A DNA stretch of 64,000 nt from Hybos culiciformis (Eukaryota > Arthropoda > Insecta > Diptera > Hybotidae), in assembly GCA_964007475.1 (NCBI GenBank), contig CAXFZM010000129.1, positions 32,010-96,009 on the forward strand, written 5' to 3'. The position numbers and the translations under genes are program-made. Within the stretch, counting starts at the first letter, position 1. The number at the start of each line of letters is the position of its first letter. A model generated the notes under the pieces. That model did not search any database, had not been told where the DNA came from, and worked only from the letters and a program-made list of their open reading frames with translations. This document shows positions 12,150-23,701 of this stretch, piece by piece.

Positions 12150-12461
12150 TCAATAAGTCGAGTGTTGCAACACCGCCTTGAAATACCGCAAAGAGGTGAT
12201 TGATTCTTCAGGAACATTTTCACTTACTGCTGTTATCGTTTCACGATTGCAAACTGGACGATGGTGTTCGTGTGATCTAAAACCTGAAATTGTTCCAGTT
12301 TCTTTAAAATGTTGAGGAATGTTTCGAATTTTGGGCTCTGTAGGAAGCCCACATCGACCAATATTATTGCGTAATTTACGAAAAATGTTTGAATAACAAA
12401 ATCTCGTTGGCTGTTGGAATTTTCTTAAAAGAATAATTGCTGGCTTATTTGATTTCGAGCT
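12150..12461 (-). pseudogene. Tc1/mariner-type (IS630 superfamily) transposase N-terminal fragment
   Basis: A 103-codon open frame on the minus strand has no standard start. In the middle it reads IGRCGLPTEPKIRN, then HFKETGTISGF, then RPVCNRETITAVSENV and PEESITSLR. This pattern (R..G.P..P.TIRN...KF.ETGS, then RP.....E.I.AV...V...P..S.R) is typical of the N-terminal helix-turn-helix region of mariner-like transposases common in insects. The catalytic domain is absent: the frame stops at 12150 and downstream sequence is AT-rich. The piece is therefore a dead fragment. The assignment rests on motif pattern only. Confidence 0.55.
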
Positions 12462-14103
12462 TTATAAGTTATATGTTTTGCGCATTGTGCATTTTATAAG
12501 TTTGAGTTAATACTCTCATGAAGAAAAGCTTAAAAAAAAATTTACGTAAAAATCGAATTTTTATATTTAAAGTAATTAAGCTTTGAAACTTCATAAACGA
12601 TCTGCCAACATTTTAACGTAACTTTTACAAACTCAAGTTCATTTTCAGAGAAAATCATTCAACAAAAAAACAAAATACATATGTACTTGAGAAGTTTATT
12701 GCTGAATGCTGATACAACCAGCACCTAAAAAGAATAAAAACATTTACACTCAAAGCATCTAACAAGAAATCTATGGAACTTTAAGAAAATTCCTATCGAA
12801 AACTTAAAGATTGCTCTGTAAAGTAGGGTTTAAAATTAAAAAAATTAATTTCATTAAATTTATTATATAAATAATATTCATTTTTAAGTAACGTTTTTGG
12901 TCGATTTTATAATTATACAGATTTCAAAATAAAATTTTTGGTACAAAAATTGCATATTTAGCAGGCTTTTATTGAGTTTTTAATTGTATCAAACCAGAGC
13001 ATAGTCCATTTACTCGTTAAATTGCATTGAAAATGCTTACTTTTTTTTTATTTGCATTTTTGAATGATATGTCAGATAAATAACCGAGATTATTAAAAGT
13101 TCAGTGGAACATCAGAATCCGGTTATTGTTTTGTAATAGAAAAAATTATAAATTATTTTTATGATGGTAATTATAGAAAAAATTTAAATGATTTTTTAAT
13201 AGATGAAAATGAAATAAAAGTCAAGAATATGACATTTGTAGGTAATTGTAATAGTTTTTTTTTTATTTATTGTATTTAGAAATACATAAATATATTATGT
13301 ATTTATGAACATATGAATAATATAATTTTCTTGATTTTCTTGTTTTTCTTATTATTTCGTAAATTCTTAAAATTGACATTGTAAGGTACATTGTACTTTT
13401 AAATTAAAAAAAATTGTTATAAACCTTAGTGTTGCTTCAAAATGTTAGTTTTCATCCAAATTTCATTCTTTTTGATAAACTTCTACTGTTTCCACTTATG
13501 TACATTTTATTAAATATTAATACGTAAATATATACATTAGACGGGAGCGGTATGTAAGACAGCATCACAAAATATTTCAGTCAAAAACTTGCCTTTTTTT
13601 TATTACTGTTGCAACATTAAAATCTTGCAATAATAAAATCTAGCACAAGAAAATTTAACATTTACAAAATATACACCACAAAATCTTCTGATACCAAAAT
13701 TTTAAAAAAGTTTTATCAATCGGGATAACTGAAATAAAAATAATAATCTAAAATCATCGTTTTAATAAAAAAAATCATATACATATGTATTACACACATA
13801 TTGCGGCGCAATTTGTTGCTCCCTTCATTTTTGTTAACATCGTAAGGCTATATGTACTATATTTTTTTTAAGAACTTTATTTTGAATTAAAAAAAAATTT
13901 ATGCAATACTCAAAAACAATTGAGTCATTTTTAGCATTATAACTAAAGTTTTTAAGTTTTAAGTTTAAATTTATTTCGGCTTTTATATTTACAATTTATA
14001 TGTATTTTACAATATATATATCCATAAATCTTAAATCTACCTAATTATAATTTATGGTTTAGTAATTCGTTATCTTATATCCAATATATACTACAACTAG
14101 GAT
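12462..14103. other. Unassigned AT-rich stretch
   Basis: About 1.6 kb without recognisable gene, RNA or inverted repeat. Confidence 0.5.
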
Positions 14104-14204
14104 CGATATTTTAAGTAATAGTAAATTTTACTACTGCAAAAGATTAACTACATTATGTGATTTTTGCGCCTAAATCGGGAAATTAGCAGTGCTTACAGCT
14201 GACT
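14104..14204 (-). repeat. ~100-bp dispersed repeat, copy 2 (inverted)
   Basis: This is the inverted partner of 3853-3952. It lies shortly upstream of the Harbinger element but is not obviously its terminus, since the second copy of the Harbinger MADF gene (31 kb) lacks it. Confidence 0.7.
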
Positions 14205-14494
14205 GGAATGGTATATGTAATTGGCTTAAATTAACTTAACCTCATTGTTTTTTGTTTGTATTAGAGTTGTATCGGTAAAATTGTGGCAGATGCGATTTTG
14301 CAGAGGTAAGAATTGATCTGTTGTGCCTTTTCCAAAGTATTAAAAAGGGTCTTTGTAACAAGCAGTAAGCCCTTAAAATTTTCTATTTACAGCGTATTCA
14401 ACGAAACATTTTTTGTTTGTTTTGTTATTTACTATTTGTCTGCTAGTATTATAATATTTAAATATCAGGAATTTGATCAAAACAAAAGCTTTGG

Positions 14495-16135
14495 TGTTAA
14501 CAATCAACTGATTATATGGATAGGAATAAAAGAAAAATTAAATATGAAGAAATTGCAGGAAAATTGGGAATGACTGAAGATCAAATTAAAAGAAAATGGA
14601 CAACATTTAGACAACATTTTTTTAAAGAAGTAATTTTTTTATTTTATTTTTAAACAAACATTTATTAAACCAAATTTTTTTTTTTTTAGATTAACAAAAA
14701 GAAAATAAAAAAAAAAGGCAGTGGGTATAAAAAGCGTTATGATTGGCTATTTAAACAATTTAATGTTTTTAATGTCGGAGGCAACCACAGTCGGAGCTAT
14801 TGATAATATGGTAAATAATGTTTAATTTATATTTTTTCATCGAATTGCTGTGATATGCCAATCAACCTCACCACTAGCTGACAGAAAGAAATTTTTGAAT
14901 TGGTCTTTAATATGTCTTGCTGCTTGTTGTGTGTTGTTGTTCGGTTGCTTGCAATGGTTCAAAACTGTTCTTTTCTTGGCGCCATTGTCCTTCTATTAAA
15001 ATACCATTCTCGTCTTCAGAGTCAGTGAAATTATTTGCACAATATAAATTTTTATTTTCTGTAATACAAAAATTGTGTAAAACGCATATGGCAGATATAA
15101 TTACAGCAACTTTCTCCGGACCGTATTCATTTGTTCTTCTTAAACATCTGAAACGAGCCGAAGCAATACCAAAAGCGTTCTCAACAGTGTGTCTAGCTCG
15201 CGATAACCGATAATTGAAAATTTTTTCTGCTGTACTCAAATTCTGCCTAACGTAAGAGAATGGTTTCATTAAATTTTGTTGTAATGCGAAAGCATCATCC
15301 GCAACTATAACATATGGTAGTGGAACAGTCATTTCTGGTAAAATTGATGGTATTGGTATACTTAATTCATTATTTAATATTTTTTTATAAAATGGTTTTA
15401 AATTGAACACACCTCCATCAGAAGCAGATTCTTTTGCTCCAATATTTATGTAGATGAAACGATAGTTTACGTCTACCAAGGCCATCAATATTATAGAGCA
15501 ATAATGCTTATAATTATAATATTCACTACCACTATTAGGCGGTTTCTTGATAGCAACATGTTTGCGATCTAAACTACCGATACAATTTGGGAAGTTCCAA
15601 TCTCGCCAATATTCATCAGCAATTGCAAGCCATTCAGCTTCAGTAGATGGAGTCTGAAAGAAAGTTTTTAAGGAAATTTATAAAGTAAATTATTAATTTT
15701 TTATCTAGGAAACATTTGATGCAAGTACAAGTGATTCAACTACAAGTGATTCAACTACAAGTGATTCAACTACAACTACACTTGACACGTCGACATCAAA
15801 CGAATTGACCACCAGCAATATGTCATTTGTAGCTCCTAAATCAACATTGCTCAAAAAAAGGAAACAAGATGATTCTAAGCCAAATATACCAGTAGAAAAA
15901 ACAATTTTTTTAAAATATTTAAAACAAATAGAAGAAAATGAAAAAAATGATGAATTTGATGATTTTGGTACAATGGTTGCACATGAACTTCGTGATTTAA
16001 AAGGGCAAAATATTTTTCAATATAAAAAAAACCAAATTAAAGATACGTCAAGCAATTCTTGAAGGGTTCAATAGCTGCGATGAATATCCTGATATTCGAA
16101 TTTTTGACGACGAAGGAACATTTAATTTAAATTAA
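14495..16135 (+). pseudogene. Harbinger MADF/Myb-SANT-like DNA-binding protein (ORF1), broken
   Basis: Three exon-like blocks: 14495-14639, 14690-14810 and 15709-16135, each bounded by GT/AG signals (GTAATT after 14639, TTTTAG before 14690, GTAAAT after 14810, CTAG before 15709). The first block carries a MADF-type segment (YEEIAGKLGMTEDQIKRKW, then TTFRQHFFKE). The last block is rich in S and T, with three tandem 15-bp units (TSDST), then acidic and lysine-rich. Compared with the copy at 31351, a 2-bp loss in exon 2 shifts the frame. A second shift lies in the A-run near 16028. The start exon is missing. In intact elements this protein partners the transposase for import and DNA binding. Its second intron contains transposase exon 3 on the other strand. 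Confidence 0.65.
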
Positions 16136-16391
16136 AAGTTGATTTATGTTTTTTGTTTTCTTCTATTTTTTTCCATTTTCCTTCATTGTTTTTTTTTATT
16201 TAAAATTTAATTGTTTGTTTGGAATCAAATTAAAATATTAATTTTGTGTCTAAAATTTGTTTGTATTTAAATTTATACCTTTAAATATATATCCTTTATA
16301 GAAAATATCGCGGAGCAAACTTCAATAATAATTCTTTCAATGGATCGTCTGGATTGATGGAAAATAAATGATAAAGTATTTGCACTATCGC
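14907..16391 (-). CDS. PIF/Harbinger transposase, exons 2 and 3 (catalytic part)
   Basis: Exon 2 (16391-16279) and exon 3 (15653-14907) are joined over a 625-bp intron with GT (16278) and AG (15654) ends; the frame runs on as YLK/TPSTEAEW. The protein shows the DDE_Tnp_4 catalytic residues of Harbinger nucleases: first Asp in CIGSLDRKHV (usually GAIDGKHV), second in YVIVADDAF, Glu in RARHTVENAFG. ALVDVNYRFIYINIGAKES and SDGGVF are further family signatures. Exon 3 stays open for 248 codons with no stop. The last exon of the opposite-strand ORF1 lies inside intron 2. With exon 1 at 27261-27613 the predicted product is about 400 residues, normal for the family. The Arg in place of Gly after the first Asp is a possible defect. 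Confidence 0.85.
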
Positions 16392-16445
16392 CTGCAAAAT
16401 AATATGTGGAACAAATGATTTAAATATTTTATAGTGTTACGGATT

Positions 16446-16572
16446 TATTAGGAGAAAGATTGAATTGTTGATAACAAATTTGTGGCACCACGCCATTTGT
16501 TACAGAACTATTAGGAGAGATAATTGGATTAGATAACAAACTTCTGGTATTGGGTACCATCCATTTGTTATG
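16446..16572 (+). repeat. Two ~60-bp imperfect direct repeats
   Basis: Units at 16446-16504 and 16509-16572 share TATTAGGAGA, GATAACAAA and CCATTTGTTA. They sit in transposase intron 1 next to the following MITE and are not found elsewhere in the window. Origin unknown. Confidence 0.55.
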
Positions 16573-16580
16573 TTATATCT

Positions 16581-17157
16581 TGTCTCCACTTCAGGTTCAA
16601 AGTAGTGTTAAACTTGTTTAAAACTACAAGCGTATACACTACAAATTCTATGTTTACTTTGACATGACAAAAAAAAAAAATTATTTGTAAACTTTTAATA
16701 TTGAAGTAAACAAAATAATATTTTAATAACAAAACATTTAATTTAAAATAATTTTTTCCAATTCATAATTTTTAAATAAAAAAAAATAAAAATTAAAATG
16801 AATAGTCACAAAAAATTATTAGGTACTCATAAAATATTTCAAATTTTTCAAATATTTTAATTATATTTTGCTTTCAAATAATAAATTATATTTTGCTTTT
16901 AAATATTTTTATTTACATATTTTTGACAACCGGTTGATTTTTTTCCAATTTTTGATTCATCCAACAAAAAGTGTGCCATATTGAGTGAAAATTTCTTAAA
17001 AAATTGTGAATTTGTATGGTTGGCACCCCTAAATTTTAGTAGTTTTGGGCAAAACTTATTACAAACAACTTCAAATTTTTATATGGACAAAACTACTTTA
17101 AACGAAGAACGAAACTACTTTCCTGTGTAAAACACGTTTCACACTGAAGTGGAGACA
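16581..17157. mobile_element. 577-bp MITE with 14-bp terminal inverted repeats
   Basis: TGTCTCCACTTCAG at the left end is matched by its complement at 17144-17157. Inner sequence AAGTAGT / ACTACTT extends the symmetry loosely. The interior is non-coding and AT-rich. No target duplication is clear. It lies in Harbinger intron 1, between exon 2 and the Gypsy element. Confidence 0.7.
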
Positions 17158-17177
17158 GCACTTAACGAAATTAGGAT

Positions 17178-19049
17178 TGTGTAAATAGAATTACAATATT
17201 TAGTTCAAAAAAGAACCATCGAGATCTTAACATAGAAGTGAAATTTGCTATGGTAAAGATTAATAAAATAACTTTACCAGCTAAAATATATCTGGTTCCG
17301 AGTCCACTGTCTAAGACATCCTGTTCACAGGCCGGGTCTAAGCTCGTCGTTGGGTGGGTACGCGACAGTGAACACCAGAGTGTCCATAACAAAATTTTAG
17401 GATGTCATGTTTGGAAGAAGGTAAAATTGAGATAGAAAAAGAAAGATATTTCAAGAAACCCCGACCAAGCCTAAAATAATTTTAAACCTAAATGACTACG
17501 ACGTCATTCTTCAGCTTGTGGCTATGGCCACCTATTGCTGGACCTTACATCAGCATTTCTTTTTTTGCGCTAGGACCTATGAGAGAGATTTAATGAAACA
17601 TAATGTTTTTAATCAAGTTACATAGTATTTATTTATAAAAAAATTTAATTTTTAAAAATTTAAAAGTTCCCTACGATAATGAAAAATATATAAAAAAACT
17701 AATCTAATTATTTTTGACATATAAAGAATTTTTTTTTCTTACAATTATAATTATTTGTCTTTATATTTAAACATAAATATACATAGGATCTATAATAGAA
17801 ATGGATGACTACTTCGTGCGCCGTTTCGAAAATTAAAAAAAAAACAAAAAATTGAAAAATAGTACTGAAAAGGGAAAAACGTAAGCCGCTTTGACAAGCC
17901 GGTAAACGATGCGCCTATTATAATCACTTTATGATTTCTGTGGCTACTTACCAAAACTATTACGGTCTCTTTACATAGGGAAAAATAATTTTTTGTAATT
18001 GTTTAATTCATAGCTTAATTCCATCAAACTTGTCTAACAAATGAATTTTTTTAAGTTTTCCATTATATGACTTCCATCCTTTATAATACATACCTTCATT
18101 TTTAGATTTTTCTTTGCTAAATTTCACTAAATTTAATTTTTTTTTCTTCAAATTTAAAAATTTTGAAAATTTTGATGACAAAATAATCATAAAAAAAAAT
18201 TTCGATTACTTGATGTCGAGCCGGAAATAAATGAATAAAAACCCGGTTGAGCTTATTTAATAACGTTACTTGCTTTTTTCCCTTTTCAATAAGAAAATGC
18301 GTCGTTGTTTACAAATTTTCAATTTTTGCCAACAACAACAATTTTCATACAAAATTTTGACAAGTAGTCATCCATTTCTATTATAGATCTTGTGGATGAA
18401 TATTTATATATATATATACATATATAAAAAGAAATTTAAAAATTTTTTTTTCTGTTAGGTCTGCATATTTTTTTGCTAGATGCTTGGATGACCAATTTCT
18501 TGAACTGTCTTCCGTGTCTTCTTGTTTTCAAATCTTTAAGTTTTCAAATCAGTATCATCTTTTAGTTTTCAAATCAGTATCATCTTTTAGTTTTCAGTCA
18601 GTATGAAATTGCTATTGGAAATGCATTTCTTTTTATATGATTTGAATAAATGCCAGTCCAACAATTTCACACAAAACAAAAAAATTAGAATTAGAATTAG
18701 TAATAATTTCTAATAGTTTCAATATTATCAAACAAATTAAAAATTTGATACTTTCTTTCTTCTTTTTTTTTTTGAAAACATGTTAGGCATGTTATGCATG
18801 TTTTTTTTTTCTCTTTTTTTTTTTAAATGTATTACAAAATATCAAACGATACTGTACTGCAGCTTAATTAAGGTAACAGAAATTTTAAACAATTCAAAAA
18901 AAAACTTTCTATTTCAGACTAATTTTAGTTTAATTATGTTTATTAGGGGTTTCTAAAGAATTTAATTTCATTAAAAAAATTCATAAGTAATTTTTTTTTC
19001 GTATGAAAAATATTAAAAATGTGAAAAGAATTTGTTCAGTTATAAAACA
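17178..19049 (-). repeat. LTR-like direct repeat, copy 1 (3' LTR of Gypsy-1)
   Basis: It matches 25978-27255 closely (single-base changes and small indels) except for a 603-bp MITE inserted at 17787-18389. Without it the length is 1269 bp. In plus orientation it starts TGTGTAAATAG and ends ATAAAACA. A frame conserved in both copies (17171-17392 and 26005-26196) is not evidence for a protein by itself, since the DNA is duplicated. Confidence 0.68.
17787..18389. mobile_element. 603-bp MITE with 28-bp perfect inverted repeats, nested in LTR
   Basis: The left end is GATCTATAATAGAAATGGAT followed by GACTACTT; the right end is its exact complement. The matching LTR copy near 26585 lacks the insert, so an empty site is available. 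The interior is non-coding. A lysine-rich open frame at 18008-18190 has no recognised domain. Superfamily unknown. Confidence 0.85.
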
Positions 19050-19171
19050 CAATTAAAACTTCACGGTAACAAAATAGGTTCAATTACACCCGTCGAAAAC
19101 GTTGAATTGAAGCTAGAAAACCAGTGAAGTAAAGGGTCTAAGTAATAACTGAAAGCTAGAAATATTTTCAG

Positions 19172-19234
19172 TTGGGCCTTGAAGCCGACCTTGAGATAAA
19201 GAGTCTCATGTTCTATCGACTGAGTTAGCCGGGC
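19172..19234 (-). pseudogene. tRNA-Lys (CTT)-like sequence, truncated
   Basis: On the minus strand the 5' part reads GCCCGGCTAACTCAGTCGAT, followed by an anticodon arm GAGACTCTTTATCTC with anticodon CTT. These are close to the eukaryotic tRNA-Lys pattern (A box, D arm, anticodon stem). The T arm is degenerate (GGCTTCAAGGCCC) and the 3' acceptor strand is missing. It is therefore a tRNA pseudogene or the head of a tRNA-derived SINE, lying between the integrase end and the 3' LTR of Gypsy-1. Confidence 0.6.
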
Positions 19235-19739
19235 AAACAGATCAAATTTCGTGTTATTACGTATATATATCTGTATATGTTATGGATGTATACGTATTAA
19301 CTTATCAATTTACTAATTTTGATTTCCTTACAAAAATTTTGTATAATTGTGTATTATAATTTTTTTAATCTTAGAACTATACATATTCACCAAATTTTTA
19401 TTTTTTTTTTTTATAAAATTTTTATAAAAACTTAAAACTATAAATTTAATTTTTTTTTTTTTTTACATTTTTTTTTCTAATTTATTTATTTTATTTATAA
19501 TTATTTATATTTTTATAATATATTTATTAATTTTTCTAATAATAAAATTGTAATATTACATAAGCATATTTTTATAAAATATAGTAGCAATTTTGTATAT
19601 AAAAAAAAATTCTGTTCATTACATAATTTGTATATTAATTAATTATATATACATATATATATATTCTGCTTTTTTGTTTTGTTTTATGATTTTGAAATTT
19701 TTTTTTTCTCAACTATCAGATTTCCTTTTTTTCCTAAAA
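19235..19739. other. AT-rich 3' untranslated part of Gypsy-1
   Basis: Long T runs and TATATA sequence between the tRNA-like piece and the integrase end. No open frame of note. Confidence 0.45.
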
Positions 19740-20861
19740 TCAAACTTTCAGATCTTTGGCGTGATATCTACCGATAGAATTTTTTCCTGCTAAGTCTTTT
19801 ACTTCATATATGCTATTTCCATCTATTTTTAATACTATGCATGGAATGAACTTCTTCCCTAACTTAGCATTGAAGTGTTTGCTAAAATCGCTTTGAGCAA
19901 AATTTCCCCTGTAGACTGTTTGACCTATTTTATATTTCACGTTTTTGCACTTTCTATTATATAACTTTCTGCCTTTCTCTTTAGCTTTCTCTAAATTATT
20001 TCGCACTATCTCTTTTATGATTTGGAATGATCCGGGCGGGGGAAGTATTTCTACATCTTCTCCATCTATCATATGCATTTTCCTGAGTAATTTAAAGGAG
20101 TTACCATGTGTGATCATTTGTTGTCCGAATAGAACGTAGTATGGTGACATTCCAGTTGCTTCGTGTACTGTAGCCCTAAGAGCAGTGCTTATACTATCTA
20201 AGTCACCATCCCAGTTATACTGGGGATCATCTATATATGCTCTTATTGCGTTTAAGATTGACCCATTTATCCTTTCACTTTCATTTGCTTGTGGTGCGTA
20301 GAAAGCGGTTAATTTATGTTCGATGCCGTAATTTTTTAGATATACTTCGAAATCTTTCGCAACTAGTGGTGTCCCATTGTCACTCAAAATGCTTTCCGGA
20401 CATCCAAATAAGCTAATGGCTTCATCCAGTACTTTAATTGCGTTCGCTGTAGTGGCTTTGCGTAATGGGCGAATAATAACGTATTTAGAGAATGAATCGA
20501 GTATTATGAAAATGCAAGTATTTCAAGATCTAGACCTTGGATATGGGCCTAAAAAGTCTATATATAGATTTTGGAATGGGCGTGATGGTATTGGCTTATT
20601 TCCCATGGGGGGTCTAAGGATCTGATTACTAGGTTTTGTTTCTTTACAAATGTTGCAGATTTGAATGTGTCTCTTTACATCTGAAAACATTTGAGGCCAG
20701 TAATATTTTGTTCTAATTTTATAGAGGGTTTTTCCAAGTCCGCCATGTGCTGAGTGTGGAGGGTCATGATTATTTTTAATCACCTCATTTACTAGCTCTT
20801 CTGGAATCCAAAGTCTCCATAGGTTGCATTCTGACACTTCTTGGTCTTTTCTAAATTCCAC
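19740..20861 (-). pseudogene. Gypsy-1 integrase (split by frameshift)
   Basis: Two frames, 20861-20523 and 20387-19740, make up an integrase. The first has the HHCC zinc-binding region (HSAHGG, later CNICKETKP) and the first catalytic Asp (LYIDFLGPYP). The second starts MSDNGTPL (second Asp), then YAPQANESERINGSIL (Glu), ALRATVHEATGMSPYYVLFG and a C-terminal part ending RYHAKDLKV. All three catalytic acids survive, but the ~45 codons between the frames are broken, so no active enzyme is expected. The role in an intact element is insertion of the cDNA into the genome. Confidence 0.85.
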
Positions 20862-20954
20862 TATTTTGAATACTTTGTTATCAACTCTTTGAAGATCCGG
20901 AAGCCTGTCTTTATTATCTATTACTGCTTCACGAATTTCTTTATATTTATCTGA

Positions 20955-21902
20955 TTAAAAGGCTTCTGATTCTAAATCTAAGTCTGGATATCTTAAAGCA
21001 ATTTCTTCCATTCCAAAAGATCGTGAAAGTGAATCTGCTACTACATTCTTTTTCCCTGATCTGTGTTGAATGTCGAATTCAAACGCTTGTAGCTTTAGTG
21101 ACCACCTAAAAAGCTTTCCGTGGTGATCTTTACAAGTCATTAGCCACTTGAGTGCTGCGCAATCAGTTAATACTGTGAATTTGACGCCTTCTACATACAT
21201 TCGAAACTTCCTTATCGCTTCGACAACTGCAAAACATTCATGTTCTGTAGCTGCCCACCGAGCCTGAGTTTCGTTGAATTTTTTCGACATGTATGCTACA
21301 GGGTGTTCGTTTTTTTCTGAATCTAATTGGAAAATCACTGCTGCAATGCCGGATTGGCTGGCATCGGTTTGTATAAAGAAAGGCTTGTCGTAATTAGGGG
21401 GAGCTAACACGGGTTCCGAAATTAAGATTTCCTTAATTTTCGTGAAAGCTTCCCTTGCCCGTTCAGTGAAAATGAATTTATTACCGCTGTTTTTAATTTG
21501 TAAGCAATCTGTAATAGGTGAAACTATTGTGGAATAACCTTGTATTAAACGTTGAAACCATCCTGTCATTCCTAAGAAACGTCTGATTTGTTTCAAAGAT
21601 TTTGGTTCAGGATATTCAGAAATTGCAGTTATTTTTCCTGGATCTGGCTTCGTACCATTTGCGCCTATGACATATCCCAAGTATTTGATTTGTTTCATGA
21701 AAAATTTTGATTTTTCAACATTTATGGTCAAGTTGGCTTTTCCCAGAGCAATTGCAACTTCTTTTAAGAGTTGAAAGTGACGTTCTTTAGTCTCAGTTGC
21801 TACCATTAAGTCATCTAAGTAAACTTTTATTTCCTCCTTTAAGTGTTGAGGAATTACCTTGTCCATTAATCGCTGAGATGCATTACAGAGTCCGAACGGC
21901 AT
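20955..21902 (-). pseudogene. Gypsy-1 reverse transcriptase C-terminal part and RNase H
   Basis: An open frame of 315 codons begins MPFGLCNAS and carries the catalytic KVYLDDLMVA. It continues with KYLGYVIGANGTKPDPGKI and RRFLGMTGWFQRLI (thumb and connection), then RNase H with IQTDASQSGIAAVIFQ, EHECFAVVEAIRKF, VLTDCAALKWL and VVADSLSRS. It overlaps the preceding protease/RT frame by 20 bp in another phase, which marks a frameshift rather than a designed overlap. The downstream join to integrase is broken too. Confidence 0.88.
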
Positions 21903-22692
21903 GCGGGTCTACCAGAGGTCTACCAGGGATAGCGAAAGTAGTTTTCTTCCGAGACTCCTTTTCAAGCGGAATCTGCCAAAATGCATCTTTTAAATCTATG
22001 CTGCTGATATATTTTGTTTTGTCAATTCGTGCTAGAAGTCCTTGTATATTCGGCAGAGGATACGCATCTTTCTTTGTCAGATCATTCACTTTTCTTGAAT
22101 CTAAACCCAGACGATTTTTTCCTGGTTTCCTTACAAGTACTACTGGCGATGTCCATGCACTGTTGCTTTCTTCGATCACGCCCATTTCTAACATTCTGTC
22201 TACTTCAGCATACATTAGCTTTTGAATGGCGGGAGAGATTGGATAGTGTTTTTGCTTCACTGGCTCACTGTCTCCTGTGTGTTGTTCCAAACTTGTGGAC
22301 CCTAATCCTTCTACGGTGTATGAAGGAAACATTCTTTTAATTGCTTCAAGTTCTAATTGTTCATTGGAGTCTAATTTGTGAATGTTCAGGTCTATTTCTG
22401 AGATTTCGGACACTAGATTAAAAATTTGAGGTGCTAATTTGAAGTTGGTCCAGAAGTTTACTCCAAGATAAAGTTCTTGGGATAGTTTAGGTACCACGTG
22501 AATTTTCAAAACTTTTGAAATCTTATTAAAGAGTATGGGTACTAAAATATATCCTATTATTTCTGTTTTAATACCCGAAGCAGTTATTACTGATTCTTTT
22601 ATTTTATGTATTTTGAAATCAGTATTTTCTCTTATACATTGTTGATCTTTTCCTAAACAGGAAATAGATGCACCAGAATCCAATAATCCCAT
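21883..22692 (-). pseudogene. Gypsy-1 protease and reverse transcriptase N-terminal part
   Basis: The frame starts at the aspartic protease active site (GLLDSGASISCLG), continues through ELYLGVNFW, and enters the RT fingers and palm: MGVIEESNSAWTSPVVLVRK, DSRKVNDLTKKDAYPLPNI, and the first catalytic Asp in YISSIDLKDAFWQIPL. After AIPGRPL the frame is lost and RT resumes in the next phase (MPFGLCNAS). Upstream codons of the protease are likely continuous with 22801-23139 but broken by stops. Confidence 0.85.
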
Positions 22693-22800
22693 TAATGATT
22701 ATTCTCCAATCATAAGATCTATTGTCGTGAGGAAGTTTTATAACTGATGACAAAATTTTTCTCTTATCTTCCTTCACTTCTCTATAATATTGATTTTCTC

Positions 22801-23139
22801 TTATCGTTTTTTTGATTGTATTATTTTATTAACGTTTAGCCTCATCTCGCTGACATTTTTAAACGTAATAATTTCAGCTCTGTTCCTATAATATATTTGT
22901 TTTCTGATATGATAGGCGGGCCAATGTTTTTTCTCTTTTACTGGAGTTTCCTCTTCTTTAGTCCTTTTTAATATTTGAACCACTTTTAATTCTTCGCTTT
23001 CGTTTATATAAGGTTCTTTTATTAATTTTTCGTTTCTCTCTTGATTAGGTTCTTTTGTCAAATCCTGGTTGTTATCAGTATTGTTCTTTGTTATTTCAAT
23101 TTTTTGGCCTATTTCACAATCTGCAGATGGCCTCACCAC
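22801..23139 (-). pseudogene. Gypsy-1 linker region between Gag and protease
   Basis: A charged, Glu/Lys/Asn-rich frame of 112 codons with no recognised domain, lying where the Gag-Pol junction is expected. It is called part of the element by position only. Confidence 0.45.
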
Positions 23140-23679
23140 AGATTGTGAATCTAGTTTCCCGACTGGAAACGAATTGATTTATGGCAGTTTTTGCATGTGA
23201 GAGCCACTTCTTTGCGCATCCCGCATTTCTTCTGAAATCTGCTGGGCAGTCCATGAATGCATGGCCTGGCTCTTCGCAGTTCCAACAGCGTAAATTATTT
23301 TCTGGTGTTTTAGGTCTTGATTGCTGTGGCTTTGGTTTAGATGCTTCTTCGTACCTTTTCTTGACTTAAAGTAAGGCTGTTTATTAGTGTTTTGCACAGC
23401 TTCGACTTCATAATTGTCATAATAATTGTCGTAATACTCATGGTCATTGTAATTGTTTTCATTATGAATTTCCTGTACTCTATACCTGTTCTGGTCGTAG
23501 CCTGGTCTTGAGTAATTATACTTTTCTTGATCTGACCGACTTGGTGCTTTAGCTTCTTTGCTGTTGTCAAGCATCCTGAACTTCGATCTTAGTGTTGTAA
23601 GATCTCTTATCTCTACTGCTCGGAGTGGCTCTTTGTACTCTCTTTTGGCATTTTGTTTTATTCTATTAGTTAACCGCAT
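23130..23679 (-). pseudogene. Gypsy-1 Gag C-terminal part with CCHC zinc knuckle (frameshifted)
   Basis: The frame 23679-23179 contains a Tyr/Asn-rich tract (NYNDHEYYDNYYDNYEV). In the neighbouring phase, around 23300-23165, the sequence reads LRCWNCEEPGHAFMDC, a perfect CX2CX4HX4C zinc knuckle of a nucleocapsid. The open frame passes through the same bases in the wrong phase, so a frameshift lies just before the knuckle (near 23310). Nucleocapsid knuckles bind the element RNA. Confidence 0.75.
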
Positions 23680-23701
23680 TTCACTCTTCTAGTTTCTGAT
23701 T

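Noticed and set aside
14917..15213. 98-codon plus-strand frame
   Set aside because: It is the antisense shadow of the Harbinger transposase exon 3.
17171..17392. Frame conserved also at 26005-26196
   Set aside because: Conservation reflects the duplicated LTR-like DNA; the frame ends differ and no domain is known.
21797..22340. Plus-strand frames of 108-142 codons
   Set aside because: They are antisense shadows of Gypsy-1 RT and protease.
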